Assembly (NCBI RefSeq): GCF_904063055.1
Contig: NZ_CAJFCN010000001.1
Location: forward strand, 682,001-746,000
Origin: Pseudomonas paracarnis
GTDB lineage: Bacteria > Pseudomonadota > Gammaproteobacteria > Pseudomonadales > Pseudomonadaceae
Direction: 5' to 3'
DNA: 64,000 nucleotides
Below, piece by piece: positions 1 through 9,119 of the stretch. The notes under the pieces are model-generated. The model saw only the letters and a program-made list of their open reading frames with translations, searched no databases and was not told where the DNA came from. Within the stretch, counting starts at the first letter, position 1; the number at the start of each line of letters is the position of its first letter. A program made the position numbers and the translations under genes.

Positions 1-684
1 CAGCAGGATCAGCAGCGGATGCACCGAGATCGGTAGCGCCAGGTACGTCACCCAAGGCAGCACGGCCAGCGGCATCAGACTGGCTTTCGCTCGGTGGTAG
101 ATGAAGCCGGATTCGCGGCCCGCGCCGAACCGGCGAACGTCACGCCTCACCAAGCCGTCGATCAAACCAACAAACGCTGCTGTGAAGATCAGCGGCAGCG
201 TGAGCGCCAGGACCAGCAGGCGCACGAGGAAAGTAAGCGTCGTGAAGGCTGCGGCGATCAAGTAACTCTCCGTCCAGACATAGACCTGACTGATGAAGTA
301 GCGGAAGTTCCGCGCTTGCCCCTGGCTGGGCGCACGGGCGCGCTCGGCGGTCTGGCTCATGCGCTCCAGCAGCCCCGATCGCACGAACACCCATTCGTAG
401 CCAGTGTCCACCAACTCATGCGCCGTGCGCCCCGGCTCCTGCACGACTACGCTGCGCGTGAAGTGGTTGGACAGGTGCCCCAGCTCGTACTGCAACATTT
501 GCTGAGAGTGCTGCCAGCCTTGATCCTTCCAGAACAGGTGCATGCCGATGCACTCCATCAGGATAGAGAACAGCAGCGAGCCGACCAGCACCCCGAGCAG
601 CCGGAACGGCAAGGTAATGGTGCCGACGATCAGGCCCTGGCGACGGTTCTGCTCACGCTGCGCAGTCGAGGCGGCGTCGCTCAT
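1..684 (-). CDS. ICE membrane protein, TIGR03747/PFL_4697 type (3' end outside window)
   Basis: The reading frame starts at an ATG whose first bases overlap the traD stop codon (ATGA arrangement) and stays open to the left edge for 228 codons. The protein begins MSDAASTAQREQNRRQGLI. It has hydrophobic stretches near residues 17-38, about 125-155 and again at the end, consistent with several membrane segments. Its position directly after TraD and its overall character fit the TIGR03747 membrane protein of PFL/PAGI-2-type ICEs, probably an inner-membrane part of the conjugation apparatus next to the coupling protein. The family call rests on recall and context; the C-terminus is missing. Confidence 0.75.
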   Translation of the reverse strand, partial: MSDAASTAQREQNRRQGLIVGTITLPFRLLGVLVGSLLFSILMECIGMHLFWKDQGWQHSQQMLQYELGHLSNHFTRSVVVQEPGRTAHELVDTGYEWVFVRSGLLERMSQTAERARAPSQGQARNFRYFISQVYVWTESYLIAAAFTTLTFLVRLLVLALTLPLIFTAAFVGLIDGLVRRDVRRFGAGRESGFIYHRAKASLMPLAVLPWVTYLALPISVHPLLILL

Positions 685-2864
685 GGCGCGGCCTCTTCGC
701 TGGCCGTGTCGCCCGTGTCGGTGATGGGTGTGGCGATGGCCGCCTCATCGAGCAGGTCGTTCGGCAAGGCCGCGTCCTGCAAGACCGGGGAGCTGGTGAA
801 CTCCCACCACTGCGTGGCCTCGCTGTAGCTCTGGCGCATGTGTCCGGCCAGTTGCTGCAAGTCCGCCGGCATCACTTCATCCGGGTCTGGCGCGGGCAAC
901 GGCATGCGAACCTTCCAAAGCTGGCCACCCTGCAGCAGCGCGAAGCACTGGCCTTTGGGCAGGCCGACGACGTGCGATGGCTCGATCATCGGCACGCTGG
1001 ACATGCTGATGCGATCCTGGGTGTTTGACGTAAAGTCTGTCGCTCCACGAATGTCGGAGCTGTCGGTCGCGCCGCTGACGATGGTGGTCGTATAGACCTC
1101 GACCTTCGGCAATTGCCGGGTCAGCAATTCAGCGGTAGCCGTCTCGCGCACGCGCAGCATGAACAGGTTGTTGAAGTTGCCGATCACCTGACCGGCCTTC
1201 GCGCGGTTGCCGATGCGGGCCTCGATGTCCGAGAGGGTCTGCGTGTACGCGGTGACTTGCAGTCCAGCGCCGCCGCCCTTGTTGATCAGCGGGACGAACT
1301 CGTCGCCCATCAACTCGTTGAACTCATCGGCATGGACGTTGATCGGCACGCGCGTACCAGCCGATGCGCCCGGCAGGCCGTCGTCGATCCCGTGCTTGTA
1401 GATGTGGCCGGCGACCGAAACCAAGTCGGAGAACATGGAATTGCCGACCGCCGCAGCGACCTCGGCATCGGACAGCGCATCGAGGCCGACATAGACCACG
1501 GCGCGCTTTCGGATCACCTGCATCCAATCGAAGATCGGGCGTGGGTCGGCCAGGTCGGAGTAGTTCGGAGCCAGAAGCTGGGCGATCTTGCCGCTGGTGA
1601 GCTTCTCCAGCAGCGGCAGCAGCGATGCGACGATCTTGTCGAAGTAGGTCTTGTCGTAGCGCACTGCCGAGCGCAGGCCGTCGAGCACCGGGTCGTAGTT
1701 GCGCGCCTGCGAGAGGTACTGCTCCAGCGCCACCACGCGCTTTTCGCGCCCGATCATGTTGCGCGGGATGTTCTTCTCGTTGAGCTTGGCCTCAATCTGG
1801 ACGATCACCTCCCATGCCTTGGGCTCGGTCTTGGCGAAGTAGTGCTGGGCATATTCGATGAACAGCGCGTCAATGTTGATCACATGGCGCTGGATCAGCA
1901 TGTAGTCCGGGCGCTGCCCCAGTTCCACCAGGGCGCGGGCGATGATGTTGACGAAGCGCCACGCAAACTCGCGAAATGCCGCGCTGTTGCCTTCGCCGGA
2001 GAGTTGTCCTGCAACACGGGTGGCCACCTCGCTGATGCGCCCAAAGCGGCCCACGGCGTTGTAGCGCGCGGAAATGTCCGGCCAGCCCAAATGGAAGACA
2101 TAGAACTCGCCATCGCGGCCCGCACGCTTGGCCTCGACGTACACCCGTTTCAAAAGATCGGCGTCGCCCTTGGGGTCGATGACGATGACGACCTCGTGCT
2201 CGCCGTCGGCGTTCTTGCGCCGGATGTCCTGGGTCACGAACAACTCGGCCAACCGCGTCTTGCCCACGCGCGTGGTGCCCAGCACCAGCGAATGCCCGAC
2301 GCGCTCACCCAGCGGCAGGCTGACGTCCACCTCATCGGGTTCGATGCCGTGCAGGCGCGGCAGGCCGCCCACAGGCGGCAGCGGGCGCACCGGGTTGAAA
2401 GGCACATCCCAGCCCGTGAGCGCAGGCAGCCGGGACAGCGGGAACGGCGCGAACTCCAGCCGTTCCTCCAGCCTGCGCGCCAGCCGGTAAGCCGGCGTTG
2501 GTTCGACGTAGCGGCGAAATTCCGGTCGGTACGTCTGCATCAGCCTATGGGTGTGTTTCTGCTCCCACAGAAACCCCCGCCCGACGAACAGACGCTGCTG
2601 GCTGACCGGCACGTCCTTGCTGGTCATCACGTAGCGCGGCAAGCGGCGAATGTTACGCCGGTAGCGCAGGATGACGCGGGCATCGCGGTAGCGAATGGCA
2701 CCGTAGGCGCAGAACGCCAGCGCACTGCCGACGCCCATTGCGGGGCTCAGCGCGAGCGACCACGGGGCCACCAGGGACAGAAACGCGGCGCCTGCACACG
2801 CCGCGACGGTATAGAACTCCACCGCTGGGCGCAGCAAAACCTCGACCGGCTGTTTCCCCGACAT
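681..2864 (-). CDS. traD: Conjugative coupling protein TraD (SXT/TOL subfamily)
   Basis: This 727-residue VirD4/TraD-type ATPase would bring relaxase-bound DNA to the mating-pair channel at the inner membrane. Two hydrophobic segments lie at about residues 16-58. A Walker A motif (GTTRVGKT, 196-203) and a Walker B strand (VVIVIDPKGD, 225-234) follow. Later segments such as VYVGLDALSD and VHADEFNELMGD are typical of coupling-protein motor domains. Length matches the TIGR03743 family. The gene is translationally coupled to the membrane protein at 1-684 and starts 4 bp after the TIGR03765 gene. A 593-codon frame open on the opposite strand is a high-GC shadow. Confidence 0.95.
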   Translation of the reverse strand: MSGKQPVEVLLRPAVEFYTVAACAGAAFLSLVAPWSLALSPAMGVGSALAFCAYGAIRYRDARVILRYRRNIRRLPRYVMTSKDVPVSQQRLFVGRGFLWEQKHTHRLMQTYRPEFRRYVEPTPAYRLARRLEERLEFAPFPLSRLPALTGWDVPFNPVRPLPPVGGLPRLHGIEPDEVDVSLPLGERVGHSLVLGTTRVGKTRLAELFVTQDIRRKNADGEHEVVIVIDPKGDADLLKRVYVEAKRAGRDGEFYVFHLGWPDISARYNAVGRFGRISEVATRVAGQLSGEGNSAAFREFAWRFVNIIARALVELGQRPDYMLIQRHVINIDALFIEYAQHYFAKTEPKAWEVIVQIEAKLNEKNIPRNMIGREKRVVALEQYLSQARNYDPVLDGLRSAVRYDKTYFDKIVASLLPLLEKLTSGKIAQLLAPNYSDLADPRPIFDWMQVIRKRAVVYVGLDALSDAEVAAAVGNSMFSDLVSVAGHIYKHGIDDGLPGASAGTRVPINVHADEFNELMGDEFVPLINKGGGAGLQVTAYTQTLSDIEARIGNRAKAGQVIGNFNNLFMLRVRETATAELLTRQLPKVEVYTTTIVSGATDSSDIRGATDFTSNTQDRISMSSVPMIEPSHVVGLPKGQCFALLQGGQLWKVRMPLPAPDPDEVMPADLQQLAGHMRQSYSEATQWWEFTSSPVLQDAALPNDLLDEAAIATPITDTGDTASEEAAP

Positions 2865-2868
2865 GGCT

Positions 2869-3417
2869 TCATTGCTCGATGCCGGTGGCTGTGATCAGCA
2901 CCGGGTAATGCCGCAGACCCAGGCGCTCGGCCAGGTCGTCGCCGGCCACAGGCGCAAGGGGCATGCCGGGCACCAGGGTGCGCAGCCGTGCCAGGCCCTG
3001 CACGGTCTCGACGTTAACCACCAGACCCACCGCGCCGCGCTCGCGCAGCGATGTTGCCTGGCTGCGCAGCCAGGCGTGGGACGCCGCGTCGTCGCCGACG
3101 ACCACGAAAGGCCGCAGGCCCGGTGCCTCGATCACCCGCCGCGCGACGGTGCCAGGCGTGAGCTTGGCACTGCGCACCGGCAACATCGCGGCCTCGTCCA
3201 TGGGCGTGGCGGGCACCGGGAGCATCGGGATGGGCGGTCGGGCCGGGGCATCGGCGCGCGGCTGAAGGTTCAGAGCCTCGTAGTACGGCAGCGCCGACGT
3301 GCCGCCACGGTCTTCGACCACAATCAGCGGCTCTCCGGCACGCGAGGCCAGCGGCAGAGCCGCCAGCAGCACGAGCAGGCACTTCAGTGTGAGGTTGGCC
3401 AGAGGGAACTTCGTCAT
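2869..3417 (-). CDS. ICE protein TIGR03765 (PFL_4695 family)
   Basis: The 182-residue protein has a Sec-type signal peptide (MTKFPLANLTLKCLLVLLAA then a cleavage region near SRAGEP). The remaining domain runs from VVEDRGGTSALPYYEAL to HYPVLITATGIEQ. This matches the periplasmic protein found between the transglycosylase and TraD in PFL/ICEclc-type conjugation clusters. Its molecular role is not established; a periplasmic part of the transfer machinery is inferred from position. It overlaps the upstream transglycosylase gene by 4 bp, so the two are co-translated. Confidence 0.88.
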   Translation of the reverse strand: MTKFPLANLTLKCLLVLLAALPLASRAGEPLIVVEDRGGTSALPYYEALNLQPRADAPARPPIPMLPVPATPMDEAAMLPVRSAKLTPGTVARRVIEAPGLRPFVVVGDDAASHAWLRSQATSLRERGAVGLVVNVETVQGLARLRTLVPGMPLAPVAGDDLAERLGLRHYPVLITATGIEQ

Positions 3418-4019
3418 GGGGATGTCTCCAGGTGCGCGGCGAGGGCCGCAGCGATTGGGCGCGTGCCCTGCACACGGGCAAGGTGGCGCGACACGCTGCG
3501 CCGATAGCGGGCGGCAGGCTCTCCGCCCGCAGGACGGTGGTAGCGACCGATTGCCAGTAACCAGTCCTCGCCAGTGGTGTGCTGCTCCTTCAGGATTTCA
3601 GCGGCGATGGCGAGGTTGCTGTATGGGTCGAGCAGGTCGCACGGGCTGGCGTAGCGCTGCTGGTGGTAGCCGAGGTTGATCTGACCCAGGCCCGCGTCGA
3701 TGCGCGTGTGCGACGTGGAGCGCATCGCCTGCTGCAAACCGGCGCAGGCGTCGGCACGGGTGGCGAAGCGGTGAGACTGACCGGCGACGTTGAGCGACCA
3801 CGGCCACGGGACGATGCGTCCATTGCGTCGGATGCCGCTCTCTTGCAAGGCCACGGCGTAGAGCACCGACGAGGGGATGCCCGCGCGCTGTGCGGCAAGC
3901 TGGTAAGCCGGTGGCGGAAGCTCCTGGGCATGGGCGGCGCAGGCGCACAGGCCCGCCGCGATCACCAGTGCGCGCAAGCACTGCGAAACGGAGGTGGCCG
4001 CTACGGCTGGCGCTGCCAT
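3414..4019 (-). CDS. Conjugation-associated lytic transglycosylase (SLT domain)
   Basis: The 201-residue protein begins at MAAPAVAATS; a more upstream in-frame start would extend further into the preceding gene. A signal peptide covers about residues 1-31. A goose-type/SLT domain follows, with the catalytic glutamate in ALQESG (E60) and later GLGQINLGYHQQRY and NLAIAAEIL. Such enzymes cut peptidoglycan to let the secretion channel through. Its start overlaps the TIGR03759 gene by 19 bp and its stop overlaps TIGR03765 by 4 bp, placing it firmly in the conjugation operon. Confidence 0.9.
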   Translation of the reverse strand: MAAPAVAATSVSQCLRALVIAAGLCACAAHAQELPPPAYQLAAQRAGIPSSVLYAVALQESGIRRNGRIVPWPWSLNVAGQSHRFATRADACAGLQQAMRSTSHTRIDAGLGQINLGYHQQRYASPCDLLDPYSNLAIAAEILKEQHTTGEDWLLAIGRYHRPAGGEPAARYRRSVSRHLARVQGTRPIAAALAAHLETSP

Positions 4020-4738
4020 TGACCGTTCACCTCGCGCACGACCGCAGGAAGGTCTCCGGGCAAGCTCAGCGACAGCCACCGCCCGCCATCATGGTTGAGC
4101 GTGATGCCACCGCTGCGCACGCGCGCCGGATCGACGTTCGCGCGCTTGGCCCAGTCGCGGATACGTGTGTCGTCCTGGCGGCTGCCGACCATGTACAGGT
4201 CGAACTCGGTACCAGAGGATTGCAGGCGCTGCACGATTTGCCCGCAGGCCGCGCAGCCGTCCTTGATGAACACTGCCGTGCGGCCTGAACCGCGCAAGGG
4301 ATTGGCGCTTGTGCCGGTGTCGGACTTGTCGTCAGGCAGGTTCACCCGCTGCATGCCGGGATTCAGGCGCTGCCAGGCCTCGTCGTAGGCACGCTGGTAG
4401 GCGAGCAGCTTCTCGACACGGCGTGCCTCGATCTGCACCTGCAGCTCTGCGTAGCGGAGCCGTTCCTCGTCGGTGCGCGCCTCGATGCCCAGGGCGGACA
4501 GCGGGTCCAGGTTGGGCGAGTAGATGCCCAGCGGCCCGTCCATCAGTTCGCGATAGCGCGCCCACTCTTGCGGTTGCAGGCCCCAGTTGCTTGCCACACG
4601 GTCGTTCAAGGCGCGAGTGACCAGCGGACGCTCCTGGCTCTGGGTATTGCCGGCGGGAGCCGTGTCCGGCTGCTGCGCCCAGGTGGGCAACTGGGCAGAC
4701 GCGAGCAGAAGCGCGGAAAGGATGATAGCGGGCTTCAT
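4001..4738 (-). CDS. ICE protein TIGR03759 (PFL_4693 family)
   Basis: A 245-residue exported protein with a signal peptide ending near LPTWAQ (residue 21). The middle part (ERPLVTRALNDRVASNWGLQ and the following helices) contains the family's WGLxxxEWxRYxxLMxGPLG pattern. The C-terminal half has a thioredoxin-like DGCAACGQIV element with a CxxC pair and the ending SGGITLNHDGGRWL. The family is conserved beside the SLT enzyme in PFGI-1/ICEclc-type transfer regions. A periplasmic, possibly redox-related role is only a suggestion from the CxxC. Confidence 0.88.
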   Translation of the reverse strand: MKPAIILSALLLASAQLPTWAQQPDTAPAGNTQSQERPLVTRALNDRVASNWGLQPQEWARYRELMDGPLGIYSPNLDPLSALGIEARTDEERLRYAELQVQIEARRVEKLLAYQRAYDEAWQRLNPGMQRVNLPDDKSDTGTSANPLRGSGRTAVFIKDGCAACGQIVQRLQSSGTEFDLYMVGSRQDDTRIRDWAKRANVDPARVRSGGITLNHDGGRWLSLSLPGDLPAVVREVNGQWQRQP

Positions 4739-4752
4739 GTCGTGTCCTCAGC

Positions 4753-5394
4753 TCAAGGGATCGCCACGCGACGGGTCTGGTCGCCGGCCTGAAACACGGC
4801 GGAGTTGCCCTCGACCGCCTGAAAGCGCCATGGGCCGAGCGAATCGCCGGGCAGCAGCACCTCAAGCTGGTTGGGCGTGTAGTACCCGGCGCTCGGCGCA
4901 ACGGACAGGCTGCGTTGACCAGCGCGAAGCTCGGCACCGACGATGCGAAATGGCAGTGGCGGCGGTTCTGGTTTGGCGGTGGGCCTGCTCGGTGAGCGCG
5001 GCTGAGCGGGTGCTGCGGCGCGCGCAACGGTCTGGCGCGTCTTGATTTGCTCGACCTCGGTGCGCAGCGCCTGAAGGTCTTCGGCAGCGGCATAGCCACT
5101 CAGCGTTTTCTCGACCTGAGCAGCGCGCGCTTCCAGGAGTTCGCGGGTGTCTTTGAGGTCAGCCGCCGTTGCGACGGCTGGACGCTGCTGGATGGCCCCA
5201 ATGGCCTCGGCCAGGCTCGCCGCCTGCGCTTCGAGACGTTGCAGGCGGGAATCAAGCCGCTTCTGGTCGGCCTGCTCGTTCACCGCCTGGTAGCCGAGAG
5301 CGACGAAAACGCTAAGACTGATCAGCCAGAGCCACATCAGGCTTTGCAACACCACGGCGGTGATCGGGCGGCGGGGAGACTGCGCGGCATTCAT
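4753..5394 (-). CDS. Bitopic coiled-coil protein of the conjugation cluster, PilP-like C-terminus
   Basis: I do not recognise a named family with certainty. The 213-residue protein has one N-terminal membrane segment (residues about 15-35, VVLQSLMWLWLISLSVFVAL). A long predicted coiled coil follows (about 36-110, many Q/E/L heptads), then a proline-rich linker (PAQPRSPSRPTAKPEPPPLP). The C-terminal beta domain of about 65 residues (PFRIVGAELRAGQRSLSVAP to RRVAIP) resembles the homology region of PilP/GspC-type alignment proteins. Gene order next to a PilL-like lipoprotein supports a periplasm-spanning role in the transfer apparatus. Confidence 0.7.
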   Translation of the reverse strand: MNAAQSPRRPITAVVLQSLMWLWLISLSVFVALGYQAVNEQADQKRLDSRLQRLEAQAASLAEAIGAIQQRPAVATAADLKDTRELLEARAAQVEKTLSGYAAAEDLQALRTEVEQIKTRQTVARAAAPAQPRSPSRPTAKPEPPPLPFRIVGAELRAGQRSLSVAPSAGYYTPNQLEVLLPGDSLGPWRFQAVEGNSAVFQAGDQTRRVAIP

Positions 5395-5969
5395 GGCTGG
5401 CCCCCCGAAACCGAAGGCATCAGCGGAAACGTCTGCACCGCCTCGGCAGCAGACGGCTCGTGTGCGTGCTCGGCGGTCGCACTGCCTCCAGGCTGCTCAA
5501 AGCAAATCTGTCGTGCCCGTTCATCCGCATGCAGTTCCCAGGCCGGACCAGCCAGGGTGAGCAGCGCATCGCGCAAGGTCATGGGGCCAAGATGCAGGTG
5601 CGCCGCCGGCAGCGGGAGCGCATACAACTCGGTCACGGCGCGAGGCGTCTCGCAAAGCTGGTAGCCGCTGCGTTTGAGCACATGCCGCAGGCCATCGCCC
5701 ACCGTGGTGCGGGTGTCCTCGGGCATGGACACGTCGATGGTCTGCAACAGCAAGTCACGCTGCGCCGCCGTGGGTGCCAGCTCGACCAGCGTGTAGCGGC
5801 CATAGCGCACGACGGGAATGAACTCGGGTGCCTCGGGTTCGAGAGCGGAGGAGACGCCTTCTATGGCGTCTGGCACCAGCGGCGCGGTGGTGGTCGCGCA
5901 GCCGCTGGCCAGCGCTGCGGCCAGGAGACCAGCGCCGACCAGACGTCGGGATACATAGGTTGCGGGCAT
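5391..5969 (-). CDS. PilL N-terminal domain lipoprotein, TIGR03748 type
   Basis: The start is set at MPATYVSRR, which gives a clean signal peptide with a lipobox-like ALASGC ending at Cys24; the next in-frame start, 42 bp upstream, would add an arginine-rich tail. The mature 169 residues include VRYGRYTLVELAPTAAQRDL, a GDGLRHVLKRSGYQL helix and the secretin-like turn MTLRDALLTLAGPAWEL typical of TIGR03748/PilL proteins. These are outer-membrane-associated parts of type-IVB-pilus-like or ICE transfer systems. It is the first gene of the visible conjugation operon, which runs to the left edge. Confidence 0.82.
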   Translation of the reverse strand: MPATYVSRRLVGAGLLAAALASGCATTTAPLVPDAIEGVSSALEPEAPEFIPVVRYGRYTLVELAPTAAQRDLLLQTIDVSMPEDTRTTVGDGLRHVLKRSGYQLCETPRAVTELYALPLPAAHLHLGPMTLRDALLTLAGPAWELHADERARQICFEQPGGSATAEHAHEPSAAEAVQTFPLMPSVSGGQP

Positions 5970-6230
5970 GGCATCGGCTCTTCTGTTGCGATGCCGATAC
6001 CTTGGCGGCACGGTGCCGTGCGGTCAGCCAGGAATGCGAACTGGGTGGTGCCCGGTTTCAGGGGCGACCCGGATGCCTACTGCGTATCGTCCAGGCGGTA
6101 CAGACGCACCCGTTGTTGCGCACAACCAGTAGCTCATGGATCAATAGGCGGATTTGCAGTTAAGCCGCAATATGGGACGAAAAACGGTGTACTTCGCGAA
6201 TCAATTGCAGGGTGGCTGCCGTAGCACGCC
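5970..6230. other. Intergenic region upstream of the conjugation operon
   Basis: No convincing gene is present. The stretch lies between the helicase terminator and the PilL-like gene, so the promoter of the conjugation operon should be here (minus strand). I see no unambiguous -35/-10 pair. Confidence 0.5.
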
Positions 6231-6276
6231 AAAGAAAAAACGCAGCCCCGCCCACGAAGAACGCGAGTGGGGCTGC
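6231..6276 (-). terminator. Rho-independent terminator after the helicase gene
   Basis: On the minus strand an 8-bp GC stem (GCAGCCCC with GGGGCTGC, extended by partial inner pairing) is followed directly by TTTTTTCTTT. It lies 52 bp past the helicase stop codon and separates that gene from the conjugation operon. Confidence 0.85.
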
Positions 6277-6328
6277 AAGTTGTGAACAATAGAAAGCCGG
6301 CGGCGCTAGGCCGGCGATGGCGTGGAAA

Positions 6329-8608
6329 TCAGGCGGTGACCAATTGCCGGGCCAGTGCGACCTCGACGGAATCACCGTCCTGATTCAGAACATCCAGCCC
6401 CGATTCGGGCACGTCGCCCGAGGTGGACTGCGAGACCATGATCTTCTTGGCCATCAGTTCCAGGCAGGTCATCTGCGAGGAACCGGCATAGCCGAGGTAG
6501 ATCACGCGCACGGGCTGTTTCTGCCCGATGCGCCAGGAGCGGCGTGCTGCCTGTTGGAGCGAGTACACGTTGTAGCCACTTTGCATGAACACAATCGTCG
6601 GGAACTCCAACAAATCCAGTCCCGTCTTGACCAGCTCGGGATTGGTGACGAGCACGTCGATGCCACGGTCCAGTTGCTCGGCGATCCAGTCTTCTCGGCG
6701 GCTGGCATCCACGCTTGCGCGCAGTACCGCCACCTTGAAGCCCTCCTGCTCCAGCAGCCCCTTCAGGCGCGACGTGGTGTCGCGCGTGCCGGTATAGACC
6801 GTGTAGGCCAGAACCTTGCGGCCCTGTTCCTTCTCCGCTTTGCAGATATCGATCAGCTCACGCTCCTTGGGGCTGATCTCGAACTCATTGAACTGAGCCG
6901 GGACAAACGCCAAGGTGTTGCGCGTGCGCGGATGCACCACGGTCTCCGACCGGAAGCAGCAATCCGGCCAGGCCAGCAGCACGTTGAGCACCACCCCCAG
7001 CAAGGTCGTATCGCGTCGCGCCAGAGCCTGTTTCAGCTCTGCGGTCAGCCGACTCGCCAAATCGCGGTAGGCCGCAGCTTGCGCCACGTCCATCTGGACT
7101 TCACGAAACTCCTCGTCATACGGCGGCAGGACGTTGCCACCGATGTCCTTGAGCTTGAGAAAGATCGTGAACGGCAGGATGCAGCGCAAGACGCCTTTCG
7201 GGCCGAAGCCGGGAGCCTTGACCGTGCGCACCGATACCTTGGTGCCCTTGGCCGTCTTGTGCGCCGTGCCGGCGCTCTCGGAGTAGATGTCCTTGAGGAC
7301 GCCGTGATCGCGCATGAACGCCATCGCAGCCGAGGTCATGCTGCCGCTCGTGGTCGGGCGGTAGCCGTCTTCGATCATCCGTCCTGGCAGTGCCCGGAAC
7401 AGCAGGTAGAACAGATCATCGCCGTAGCCGCCCATTAGCGTGCCGGTCAGCAGCAAGGTCTTGCGAGCCTTCGCCGCCAGCACGCCCATGGCCTGGCCCT
7501 GGGCACTGCCACCGTTCTTGTACTCGTGCGCCTCGTCGGCGATGAGCAGGTCGAACGTGCCTTGCGGCAGGTAGCGTTTGATGAACTCGGACGGTTGGTA
7601 GCCGCCCTCGCCAAAGCCAAACTCCATGTTGGCCATCGCACGTTCCATGCGCGTGGCCTGACGGTCGGAAAACACCAGCTCGCCGTTGCCATCCATGAGG
7701 TTGATGAACTCATGGATGTTGTCACCCAGCATCGAGGCCAGGAAGCCGTCACCGAACTTCTGCATCAACTTCTGCGCGGTGACTTCCCCGATGGTCGGGA
7801 TGCGCTTCAAGGCTTTGAGGACGACCGAGGACTGGTCGCTGCCGGACAGGCTGCGCGGGCGGATCAGCGTCCACAGGGGCGCGGCGCAGTGGCTGCACTT
7901 CCTGCGGGACTCCTCGGCTTCGAGCCCGATCGGGTTGACCGGCTCGCCGTCGAGGTCGGTGATGAGTGTGCCGCAGTCCGGGCAGGCCGCCACGTCGCCG
8001 TGGCGGGTGCGCCGCTGGTTGAAGACCGGCTTCCAGTGAAACCCCATCCGCATCCTGACGCGCCCCAGGATGAAAAACTCCTGGCCCGTGGGCTGCACCC
8101 CCAACTGCTCGCGCAGCTTGATGAGCTTGACCAGCGTGTCCGGGCCATTGAGCACCCAGACCTTGGCGCCGGCCACCGTCTCCTGGATCTCGCGCCGCCA
8201 CTTGTAGACCAAGTGGGGAGGCGAAAGCACCAGGGTGCGGCGGTAGCCTTCGGCGTTGAGCACGGCGGCCGTGGCGATGCCGACGGTCGTCTTGCCGCAG
8301 CCCATTTCACCGTTGACGATCGCAGCGCGTTCGCCTTGATCGACCAGCAGCTCGGCGGCGGCATGGACAACTTCGACCTGGGCTGGGAACAGCTTGCGCT
8401 TGAGGCTGGCAACGACGAGTTGTCGCTGTGCCTGTGGTTGGCCGGTATAGACCGGTGGGTTGGCACGGTTGAGAGAATCGAGCAGTTCGTCGCCGAACTC
8501 GCCGACGAAATCCTGAAGGCTCAGGGTGAGAGGGTTGGATTCCGCTTCGAGCAGTTCGCCCTGTACGGACGCTGCATCGTTGGCGGTGGTGTCGAGATCG
8601 AGGGACAT
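6329..8608 (-). CDS. Snf2/DEAD-type ICE helicase with zinc-binding insert
   Basis: A 759-residue superfamily-2 helicase. The start at MSLDLDTTAND is preceded by GGAG at proper spacing; the frame further upstream lies in the noncoding leader. Motifs seen: Walker A GEMGCGKTT (100-108), TLVLSPPHLV, DEAH box (IADEAHEYK, 358-361), LLTGTLMGG and motif VI QAARRSWRIGQKQPVR, which is Snf2-like. Two CxxC pairs (C209/C212 and C238/C241) suggest a zinc ribbon inserted between the first motifs and the DEAH box. The family is common in ICE accessory regions; its substrate is unknown. DNA translocation or remodelling is inferred. Confidence 0.88.
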   Translation of the reverse strand: MSLDLDTTANDAASVQGELLEAESNPLTLSLQDFVGEFGDELLDSLNRANPPVYTGQPQAQRQLVVASLKRKLFPAQVEVVHAAAELLVDQGERAAIVNGEMGCGKTTVGIATAAVLNAEGYRRTLVLSPPHLVYKWRREIQETVAGAKVWVLNGPDTLVKLIKLREQLGVQPTGQEFFILGRVRMRMGFHWKPVFNQRRTRHGDVAACPDCGTLITDLDGEPVNPIGLEAEESRRKCSHCAAPLWTLIRPRSLSGSDQSSVVLKALKRIPTIGEVTAQKLMQKFGDGFLASMLGDNIHEFINLMDGNGELVFSDRQATRMERAMANMEFGFGEGGYQPSEFIKRYLPQGTFDLLIADEAHEYKNGGSAQGQAMGVLAAKARKTLLLTGTLMGGYGDDLFYLLFRALPGRMIEDGYRPTTSGSMTSAAMAFMRDHGVLKDIYSESAGTAHKTAKGTKVSVRTVKAPGFGPKGVLRCILPFTIFLKLKDIGGNVLPPYDEEFREVQMDVAQAAAYRDLASRLTAELKQALARRDTTLLGVVLNVLLAWPDCCFRSETVVHPRTRNTLAFVPAQFNEFEISPKERELIDICKAEKEQGRKVLAYTVYTGTRDTTSRLKGLLEQEGFKVAVLRASVDASRREDWIAEQLDRGIDVLVTNPELVKTGLDLLEFPTIVFMQSGYNVYSLQQAARRSWRIGQKQPVRVIYLGYAGSSQMTCLELMAKKIMVSQSTSGDVPESGLDVLNQDGDSVEVALARQLVTA

Positions 8609-8633
8609 GGTGATGCTCCAAAGAAAGAATGAG

Positions 8634-8675
8634 GCATGCACCACCCCAGCGGGGCGATGACATGCCCCGTGATGG
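8634..8675 (-). repeat. Leader module L1 (GC-rich intergenic repeat)
   Basis: Sense-strand pattern CCCATCACGGGGCATG, then CGCCCCG, then GGGGTGGTGCATG. The middle C-run can pair with either G-run. It sits between the 101-residue gene and the helicase start, and is one of ten related leaders described in the findings. A TTCG-looped hairpin (CCGACGG/CCGTC) lies just before it at 8684-8697. Confidence 0.6.
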
Positions 8676-8744
8676 GAAGAGAGACGGCGAACCGTCGGTG
8701 GTTGGACAGTGCAGGCGCTCGTGGCCTGCGGTGACAACTCAGGG

Positions 8745-9050
8745 TCAGTACTCGGACGGCAGCACGATGCGGGTCGCGCTGCGATCTGCTTCGGTGAAGA
8801 TGCGGATGCTCAGGTCACGGGTGACGACGTAAAACGAGTCGAGGCGTTCGCCAGACTCCAACGCAGCGTTGTTCTGCTGCCATTGGTAGTCCGCGACGTC
8901 GCCCCAGTCGCCACGCATGTGGCGTTCGAAAAACGGCATGGGATCGAGCCGGCCTTCGTTCATCAGGCGTTCGACGCCTTCGCTGAACTCCAGTGCACCG
9001 ATCTCGAACAGCCGTTTGCGGCGGTGCTTGTCATGTTGGTTGGAGGTCAT
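8745..9050 (-). CDS. Small ICE protein, paralogue of the next gene
   Basis: A 101-residue soluble, charged protein. It shares the pattern G(R)LxPxPxxxRHxxGDWGD, then an NxAALxSGE segment, and the ending TEADRSATRIVLPSEY with the protein at 9120-9431. The family is widespread on ICEs and plasmids and is often labelled 'type I restriction subunit M' or 'plasmid-related protein' in databases. Nothing in this sequence supports methylase or restriction activity, since there is no SAM or NPPY motif. Function unknown. Confidence 0.75.
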   Translation of the reverse strand: MTSNQHDKHRRKRLFEIGALEFSEGVERLMNEGRLDPMPFFERHMRGDWGDVADYQWQQNNAALESGERLDSFYVVTRDLSIRIFTEADRSATRIVLPSEY

Positions 9051-9069
9051 GTGGCTTCCTTCGGAGTGA

Positions 9070-9111
9070 AGGGGCTACAGCACCCTTGCGGGGTGTCGGT
9101 GGCCCCGCGTT
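9070..9111 (-). repeat. Leader module L2
   Basis: Sense strand: TCTCCAACGCGGGGCC, then ACACCCCGC, then AAGGGTG. Same G-run/C-run/G-run order as L1, directly upstream of the 8745-9050 gene. Confidence 0.55.
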
Positions 9112-9119
9112 GGAGAAGA

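Noticed and set aside
1113-2894. 593-codon plus-strand frame antisense to traD
   Set aside because: It mirrors the coupling-protein gene in high-GC DNA, with shadow-like composition (many H, R, Q, V, D) and no domain. traD has clear motifs on the minus strand.
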